Part shown: piece by piece, positions 59,396 through 64,000 of the stretch
Layout of the letters: the number at the start of each line of letters is the position of its first letter
How positions within the stretch are numbered: the first letter of the stretch is position 1
From: Novosphingobium sp. MD-1
Lineage (GTDB): Bacteria > Pseudomonadota > Alphaproteobacteria > Sphingomonadales > Sphingomonadaceae
Length of the DNA stretch: 64,000 nt
Direction of reading: 5' to 3'
NCBI RefSeq assembly: GCF_001014975.1
Contig: NZ_BBXA01000013.1
Location: 434,001 to 498,000, forward strand
Notes under the pieces: generated by a model
The model's database searches: none
The model's input: only the letters and a program-made list of their open reading frames with translations
What the model was told of the DNA's origin: nothing
Translations under genes and position numbers: made by a program

Positions 59396-60619
59396 ATGAC
59401 CACCTTTCCGTTTTCCCGCCGTGATCTGCTTGGCGCCGGTCTGGCCGGCGGAGCGCTGATGGCCAGTTCGCGCGTTCTGGCGGTGCCCGCGCTGGGATCG
59501 CAACGCCTGCTCGTGGTGTTTCTGCGCGGCGCCTACGATGCCGCCAACATCGTCGTTCCCGTATCGAGCGATTTCTACTACGCCGCGCGACCCACGATCG
59601 CGATCGCCCGTCCCGATCCGGCCAATCCCAAGGCCGCGCTGCCGCTCGATAGCGACTGGGGCCTGCATCCCGCACTGGCGGAAAGCCTCTACCCGCTCTG
59701 GCAGAAGCGCCAGCTGGCGTTCGTACCCTTCGCCGGCACCGACGACATGAGCCGCAGCCACTTCGAGACGCAGGATACGATCGAGCTTGGCCAGCCCCTT
59801 GCGGGCAGCCGGGACTATCGCTCGGGCTTTCTCGGGCGGCTTGCGGCCACGGTAGCAGGATGCCATCCGATCGCGTTCAGCAACCAGGTGCCCATCGCGT
59901 TCCACTCGGCCAGTCTCCAAGTGCCGAACCTGGCGGTGAACACCGTCACCAAGCCCAGCTTCGACGCGCGGCAGCAAAAGCTGATCGAGGCCATGTATGC
60001 CACGCCAACGGCACAGGCCCTGGCCCCGCAAGTCGCGGTGACCGAAGGGTTCAGCGTGCGCGAAGACGCCTATGGCGCGTTGCAGGACGAAATGGCCAAG
60101 GCCAGTCGCGGGGCGATCAACCCGCGCGGTTTCGAGGCGCAGGCCCGGCGCATCGCCGCGCTGATGCAGGACCGCTTCAACCTCGCGTTCCTCGATGTCG
60201 GCGGGTGGGACACGCACACCAACCAGGGCGCTGCCGATGGCGCACTGGCCAACCGGATCGGCGATCTGGGGCGGGGCCTGGCCGCTTTCGCCGAGGCCAG
60301 CGGGCCGCAATGGACCAATACCACGGTGATCGTCATTTCCGAATTCGGCCGCACCTTTCGCGAAAACGGCAACAAGGGCACCGATCACGGGCATGGCAGC
60401 ACCTATTGGGTGCTGGGCGGCAATGTGCGGGGCGGACGCATGGTCGGCCCGCAAGTGCGCGTTTCGGCCGACACGCTTAACCAGCAGCGCGATTTCCCCG
60501 TTCTGACGGATTATCGGGCGATGCTCGGCGGCATTTTCGCGCGGGTCTATGGTCTCAGCGCCCGGCAGGTGGCAGCGGTTTTTCCGGAAATGCCGCCGGT
60601 GGACCTGGGCCTCGTTTGA
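59396..60619 (+). CDS. Exported DUF1501 protein (Tat substrate)
   Basis: 407 aa. Twin-arginine signal F-S-R-R-D-L-L-G-A-G-L-A-G-G at residues 6-19, cleavage near V-L-A. The DUF1501 core includes LLVVFLRGAYDAANIVVP, FVPFAGTDDMSRSHFETQD, VGGWDTHTNQG and TVIVISEFGRTFRENGNKGTDHG, i.e. a sulfatase/alkaline-phosphatase-like metal-site pattern. GGGGAGA before the ATG; same transcript as DUF1800. Tat export suggests it folds with a cofactor in the cytoplasm. Confidence 0.94.
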   Translation: MTTFPFSRRDLLGAGLAGGALMASSRVLAVPALGSQRLLVVFLRGAYDAANIVVPVSSDFYYAARPTIAIARPDPANPKAALPLDSDWGLHPALAESLYPLWQKRQLAFVPFAGTDDMSRSHFETQDTIELGQPLAGSRDYRSGFLGRLAATVAGCHPIAFSNQVPIAFHSASLQVPNLAVNTVTKPSFDARQQKLIEAMYATPTAQALAPQVAVTEGFSVREDAYGALQDEMAKASRGAINPRGFEAQARRIAALMQDRFNLAFLDVGGWDTHTNQGAADGALANRIGDLGRGLAAFAEASGPQWTNTTVIVISEFGRTFRENGNKGTDHGHGSTYWVLGGNVRGGRMVGPQVRVSADTLNQQRDFPVLTDYRAMLGGIFARVYGLSARQVAAVFPEMPPVDLGLV

Positions 60620-60640
60620 CCGACATTCCGTGCCATTCCA

Positions 60641-61537
60641 TCACCGTTCCAACCCTTCCCACGCCCTTTGCGCGCGGAATGCGCTGGCCGTTTCGCCGGT
60701 GCGATTCTTGAAGAACCGGGCGAAATAGGCGGGATCTTCGAAGCCCAGACGATGCGCGATCTGCGCCATGCCCATTCCGGTAAAGGCCAGAAAGCGCATC
60801 GCTTCCAATGCCAGGCGATCGTGCAGGATATCGCCCGGGGACTTTTCCACGACAGCCCTGCACGCTCGCGTCAGGGTCGATGAGGTGACGCCAAGGGCGT
60901 GGGCGTACCGCTCGATCGGCCAGTGATCGCGATACTGCGCTTCGATCATTCCGCGATAGCGGGCCACCAGAACCGCGCGGCGGTCCTTTCCGGCATCCTG
61001 TGGCAGGGATGCGGCCAGCGTTTCGCCCAGCGTGGCGAGAACGAGGCCAAGCTGCGCGATCAGCGCCGGGGTGGCGCGAAGCCCCTGCTCCAGCCGGTCT
61101 GCCATATCCGCGAGCAGCCAGCTCAGCCGGGCGCGTTGCCGGTCTTCCGTCTCCAGCGGGATCACGCGCAGGCCGCCGCCATCGAGACCCAGTCCTTCCA
61201 GCAGACCGGCGATGCGCGGATCGTGCAAAAGCGCGATGGCCATGGAAAGGACCCAGCCTTCAGCCGCGACAGCAAAGCGAAAGGCGTGAACGCAGCCGCT
61301 GGGCACGATCATGCAGGCCGGCGCCGCGATCTTGCGCGCCGAACCATCGCTGGCGACATCGACAGTTCCGGTTTCGATCATCAGCACTTGCGCCATGCCG
61401 GGATGGCTGTGCGGCGCGATGGTCCAATCGTGCAGGCTGGAGCGATCGGCAATCCGCTCGATATGGACAAACTCCGGACCGATGGTGCGGCCATCCTCGC
61501 CATAGAGCGTGAACCGCTTCACTTCCTTGCCGCGCAT
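60641..61537 (-). CDS. AraC-family transcriptional regulator
   Basis: 298 aa. An N-terminal cupin-like sensor (HSHPGMAQVLMIETGTV, CMIVPSGCVHAFRF) and a C-terminal double helix-turn-helix with YAHALGVTSSTLTRACRAV and the second-motif stretch MAQIAHRLGFEDPAYFARFFKNRTG, which resembles PobR/HpaA-type regulators of aromatic hydroxylation. It is divergent from the P450 gene (149-base gap), making that the likely target. It is convergent with DUF1501 (21-base gap). Confidence 0.93.
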   Translation of the reverse strand: MRGKEVKRFTLYGEDGRTIGPEFVHIERIADRSSLHDWTIAPHSHPGMAQVLMIETGTVDVASDGSARKIAAPACMIVPSGCVHAFRFAVAAEGWVLSMAIALLHDPRIAGLLEGLGLDGGGLRVIPLETEDRQRARLSWLLADMADRLEQGLRATPALIAQLGLVLATLGETLAASLPQDAGKDRRAVLVARYRGMIEAQYRDHWPIERYAHALGVTSSTLTRACRAVVEKSPGDILHDRLALEAMRFLAFTGMGMAQIAHRLGFEDPAYFARFFKNRTGETASAFRAQRAWEGLER

Positions 61538-61686
61538 GACAGGCCCCTTCCTTCACCAAGATGGCCAGAGTGCGCGAAATGTGCAAGAAATTGCCGTAAA
61601 GCTGCGTGGCAGCGGCGATCCGCGCGGGGCATGATGCGGGCCTGTGCCACAAGGCACGAGAGAAGTTGCCGAGAGAGGATAGCGCG

Positions 61687-62880
61687 ATGAACGATACCCC
61701 GGTGATGGAGCGCGCGGCGTTCCGTTTCGACCCTTATTCTCCCGCGATCGATGCCGATCCATTTCCCGCCTACAAGACGCTGCGCGACGAATACCCCTGC
61801 TTCTGGTCGGAAGAGGCGGGAATGTGGGTGCTGTCGCGCTATCAGGACGTCTTGAACGCCCTGCAGGACTGGCGCACCTACAGTTCGGCCAAGGGAAACC
61901 TGGTCAACGAGTTTCCCGGCCGTGCCGGGGCCACGCTGGGCAGCAGCGATCCACCGCGCCATGACCGGCTGCGCGCGCTGATCCAGTCCGCCGTGACGAA
62001 ACGGGCGCTTGAGCACATCATCGAACCGACGCGCGCCTCGTGCCGCAAGCACCTGGCCGCGCTGGAAGGCAGGCCGGTGTTCGATCTGGTCAACGATTAT
62101 ACCGGCAAGGTAACGGTCGATCTCCTGTTCCACCTTTTCGCGCTTCCGGCCGAAGGGGCGGACCAGGTCCGCGACAATGCGGTGCTGATGGTGCAGACCG
62201 ATCCCGTCACCCGGCAGAAGACCGAGGCGCATCTCTCGGCGTTCCGATGGATGGCCGACTATGCCGAACGGCTGGTGCAGGCGCGCAAGAAGGCACCGGG
62301 CGACGATCTGCTGTCGAACTTCATCACCGCCGAGATCGACGGCGAGAAGCTGCTCGACCGGGAAGTGCAGTTGACGGTGACGACGCTGATCATGGCCGGG
62401 ATCGAAAGCCTTTCCGGCTTCATGGCGATGTTCGGGCTGAACCTGGCGGACTATCCCGAAGCGCGGCGCGCGCTGGTCGCCGATCCGGCCCTGATCCCCG
62501 ATGCGATCGAGGAATCGCTGCGGTTCAATACATCGGCCCAGCGGTTCAAGCGGTGCCTTACGCGCGATGTGGATCTGCATGGCCAGACGATGAAGGCCGG
62601 AGATTTCGTAATCCTGGCCTATGGCGCCGCCAACCGCGACGAACGCATGTTCGAGAACCCCGATGTCTATGACATCACCCGGCGCGCAAAGCGGCATCTG
62701 GGTTTCGGCGGCGGCGTTCACGCCTGCCTCGGCTCGATGATCGGCCGCCTGGCGACGCAGATCGCCTACGAGGAACTACTGGCGCGGATACCGGAATTTG
62801 CCCGGACGCAAGCCGTGCTGGACTGGGTGCCCTCGTCCAATTTCCGCAGCCCCAAGGCCCTGCCGCTGACGCGCGGCTGA
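61687..62880 (+). CDS. Cytochrome P450
   Basis: 397 aa soluble bacterial P450. The heme ligand is Cys347 in F-G-G-G-V-H-A-C-L-G, the E-x-x-R is E-S-L-R, and the I-helix is MAGIESLSGFMAMF. The usual acid-Thr pair for oxygen activation (G-x-[DE]-T-T) reads G-I-E-S-L-S here, so Ser replaces Thr. The start at 61687 follows GAGAGGATAGCGCG. No ferredoxin or reductase gene is adjacent, so redox partners are encoded elsewhere. The divergent AraC regulator of the aromatic-hydroxylase type hints at an aromatic acid substrate. Confidence 0.94.
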   Translation: MNDTPVMERAAFRFDPYSPAIDADPFPAYKTLRDEYPCFWSEEAGMWVLSRYQDVLNALQDWRTYSSAKGNLVNEFPGRAGATLGSSDPPRHDRLRALIQSAVTKRALEHIIEPTRASCRKHLAALEGRPVFDLVNDYTGKVTVDLLFHLFALPAEGADQVRDNAVLMVQTDPVTRQKTEAHLSAFRWMADYAERLVQARKKAPGDDLLSNFITAEIDGEKLLDREVQLTVTTLIMAGIESLSGFMAMFGLNLADYPEARRALVADPALIPDAIEESLRFNTSAQRFKRCLTRDVDLHGQTMKAGDFVILAYGAANRDERMFENPDVYDITRRAKRHLGFGGGVHACLGSMIGRLATQIAYEELLARIPEFARTQAVLDWVPSSNFRSPKALPLTRG

Positions 62881-62929
62881 CGCCGTTGTCAGCAACTTGC
62901 AATTCATGCAAGCCGAACCCCGTTCTTCG

Positions 62930-63029
62930 CACTTGCAGGAAGGTGGTCAGACCGCTTTAGAGAACGGGCCTTTCAGGCATCCTCTCCCAAACTTTCCAAG
63001 GCCAGCCTTCGTGCTGGCCTTTCTTTTTT
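62930..63029 (+). ncRNA. Probable suhB-like small RNA
   Basis: No open frame fits here, yet the stretch ends in a strong terminator and carries the block GGCATCCTCTCCCAAACTTTC (split at its end by the terminator stem), which I associate from memory with the alphaproteobacterial suhB/MmgR small RNA family, including an exposed pyrimidine-rich CCTCTCCC that could pair with ribosome sites. Upstream, CCG...CGG and GCCT-TTC-AGGC could form short stems. The 5' end is a guess. Confidence 0.45.
62998..63029 (+). terminator. Rho-independent terminator
   Basis: AAGGCCAGC (62998-63006) pairs perfectly with GCTGGCCTT (63013-63021) around loop CTTCGT, followed by TCTTTTTTC. This is the clearest intrinsic terminator in the window. 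It could serve both the P450 transcript and the putative small RNA, and lies just before the convergent HAD gene end. Confidence 0.85.
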
Positions 63030-63047
63030 CGCAAGCGATAACTTCGG

Positions 63048-63842
63048 TTATCGGAGGAGCCGGTCGACAGCCTCCAGATCCGGTCCGGCGCTGTCGGGAT
63101 GCGGCGAGAGCGTTTCTTCCGGCACGCTCAGGCGGTTAATCCAGGCGGTACGGTAGCCGAACCAGCGCGCGCCCAAGGCATCCCACCCTCCGAACGCAAC
63201 GAAGCCGATCTCCTGCGCCGTCAGGCCGAAATGCGCCGGCCCCATCGCATAGGCGCAGGGCGATGGCTTGAATGCCCGGACCCGGTCGGTGCTCAATGGC
63301 GTGTCGAACAGACCGCCCAACCCGTTCCGGCGCGTGTTCGCGATCAGCACTTCGGCTTCGAGATTGGACAGGAAGGCAAGACGGATGCCGGCGCTGCGCC
63401 ACCGTTCAAGCGCGGCTGCCGCATCGGGCCAGGCCGGAAGCTGCCCGAACACCGCCACCAGATCGCGCCGGATCGCTGGCGTCAGCGGGATGCCCATGGC
63501 TTGCGCGCTGAAATCCAGCGCGGCATCGGCCAACCGCCCAAACCCGCTGTAGCGGCCTGCCGCCGTTTCCATCCATGACAGCGCGAACAGCTTGTTGGTC
63601 CATGCCGCAGCCAAAGCCGCGCCCCGGTCCGGCACGGCCGACACCACCGCCGCGGTGACGGCGCGCGGGTCGAATATCGTGAAGCCATCGAATGCAAGGG
63701 CACGGATCGGTCGCGCCTCCCCATTGGGCGCGCCTCGCAAGGGAGACGCGACGGCCCTGCGCACGGCGGAAAAGGCGGCCATGCCGCCAAGCGCAAGGCT
63801 CAGGAAATGGCGGCGCTTCGGAAACCGTTGGAAATCGCTCAT
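63048..63842 (-). CDS. Tat-exported HAD-superfamily (haloacid dehalogenase type II-like) protein
   Basis: 264 aa. The N-terminus P-K-R-R-H-F-L-S-L-A-L-G-G (residues 8-20) is a twin-arginine signal, followed by a HAD core: AFDGFTIFDP (nucleophile Asp52), LAFLSNLEAEV (motif II Ser), FKPSPCAYAMG (motif III Lys) and VAFGGWDALGARWFG. It resembles L-2-haloacid dehalogenases, which are normally cytoplasmic; a Tat signal is unusual. The start at 63842 is preferred, since the frame beyond it (to 63908) lacks the family pattern. It is downstream of the partial gene at the window edge, 89 bases away. Confidence 0.85.
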   Translation of the reverse strand: MSDFQRFPKRRHFLSLALGGMAAFSAVRRAVASPLRGAPNGEARPIRALAFDGFTIFDPRAVTAAVVSAVPDRGAALAAAWTNKLFALSWMETAAGRYSGFGRLADAALDFSAQAMGIPLTPAIRRDLVAVFGQLPAWPDAAAALERWRSAGIRLAFLSNLEAEVLIANTRRNGLGGLFDTPLSTDRVRAFKPSPCAYAMGPAHFGLTAQEIGFVAFGGWDALGARWFGYRTAWINRLSVPEETLSPHPDSAGPDLEAVDRLLR

Positions 63843-63931
63843 CTCGGGACCTGCTCCGCTCCGCATGGAACAGGGCAGCCGGTGCGGAGGGGGAGCACCG
63901 GCTGCCACCAGCCCGGAGGCCGGACGATGCC

Positions 63932-64000
63932 TCAGCGGGCCTTGGCGACCTGCCGATCGTAGAAATCGATCATGTGCCCCGCGATGTAGGGAAGGTTGTC
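63932..64000 (-). CDS. 3' end of an unidentified gene running off the window
   Basis: The last 22 codons and stop of a minus-strand frame: D-N-L-P-Y-I-A-G-H-M-I-D-F-Y-D-R-Q-V-A-K-A-R. The frame is open to the right edge. The helical ending could suit an alpha/beta hydrolase or similar enzyme, but too little is visible to name it. Same orientation and possibly same transcript as the HAD gene. Confidence 0.55.
   Translation of the reverse strand, partial: DNLPYIAGHMIDFYDRQVAKAR

Noticed and set aside
1..64000. Search by eye for tRNA/rRNA, insertion sequences, integrases, CRISPR arrays and plasmid origins
   Set aside because: No transposase or recombinase product, no repeat-spacer pattern and no tRNA-like cloverleaf was evident. 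Horizontal origin of the island is possible but no boundary element was seen.

Overview
The window looks like about 64 kb of a GC-rich alphaproteobacterial chromosome or large replicon, most likely a sphingomonad (Novosphingobium or Sphingobium type). I infer this from two TonB-dependent receptors, many GTG/TTG starts, LigB/LigJ/LigK/LigI-like genes of protocatechuate and gallate meta-cleavage, and linked esterase, Rieske, GMC and DoxX-like genes. No rRNA, tRNA, insertion sequence, integrase or CRISPR array was seen. No gap between genes exceeds 300 bases. The taxonomic call is inference, not a search result.

Layout. 1-4 kb: the 3' part of an RND efflux permease, its outer-membrane lipoprotein, and a collapsed remnant of a two-subunit 3-oxoacid CoA-transferase. 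4.3-46 kb: a large aromatic/ester catabolic island. It contains an aldolase of the LigK/RraA fold, MFS carriers, ALDH and GMC oxidoreductase, two paralogous GntR regulators, a LigJ-like hydratase with two RraA-fold proteins, a minus-strand operon (flavin monooxygenase, DoxX-like protein, small membrane protein, MFS, amidohydrolases, Asp-box repeat protein, Zn-dehydrogenase), a LigB-fold dioxygenase-like protein, a Rieske oxygenase, a metallo-beta-lactamase-fold hydrolase, PHB-depolymerase-like and tannase/feruloyl-esterase-like enzymes, a TonB receptor, a further hydrolase, a carboxylesterase, an aromatic-acid-type MFS, a TAXI binding protein, a VanA-like Rieske oxygenase with a stand-alone ferredoxin, a flavoprotein dehydrogenase, a MarR regulator and an enoyl-CoA hydratase. 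Six DoxX-like membrane proteins are scattered through it.

AT-rich promoter regions across this island carry variants of one operator-like motif, TTGT-N3-ACAA (general form TNGTNNNACNA). This fits FCD-type GntR regulators, two of which are encoded here, so the separate operons are probably one regulon. A second motif, TATCTTAG-N2-CTAAGATA, marks the two promoters flanking the flavoprotein/MarR block. The most economical reading is uptake and hydrolysis of an ester-linked aromatic, side-chain and ring oxidation, ring opening, then hydration and aldol cleavage to central metabolites. The real substrate cannot be read from the sequence.

46-57.6 kb: a separate peptide/amino-acid unit under an XRE-cupin regulator. 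It encodes a serine hydrolase with membrane tail, a dipeptide-epimerase-family enzyme (DgcA-like), a POT peptide transporter, a TonB receptor, a DUF1611 protein (DgcN-like), a YkvI-like permease and a second serine hydrolase. From 49155 to 57613 nearly all neighbours overlap or touch. 57.7-64 kb: a secreted DUF1800/DUF1501 pair, an AraC regulator, a cytochrome P450, a probable suhB-like small RNA with a strong terminator, a Tat-exported HAD-like protein, and the 3' end of a further minus-strand gene.
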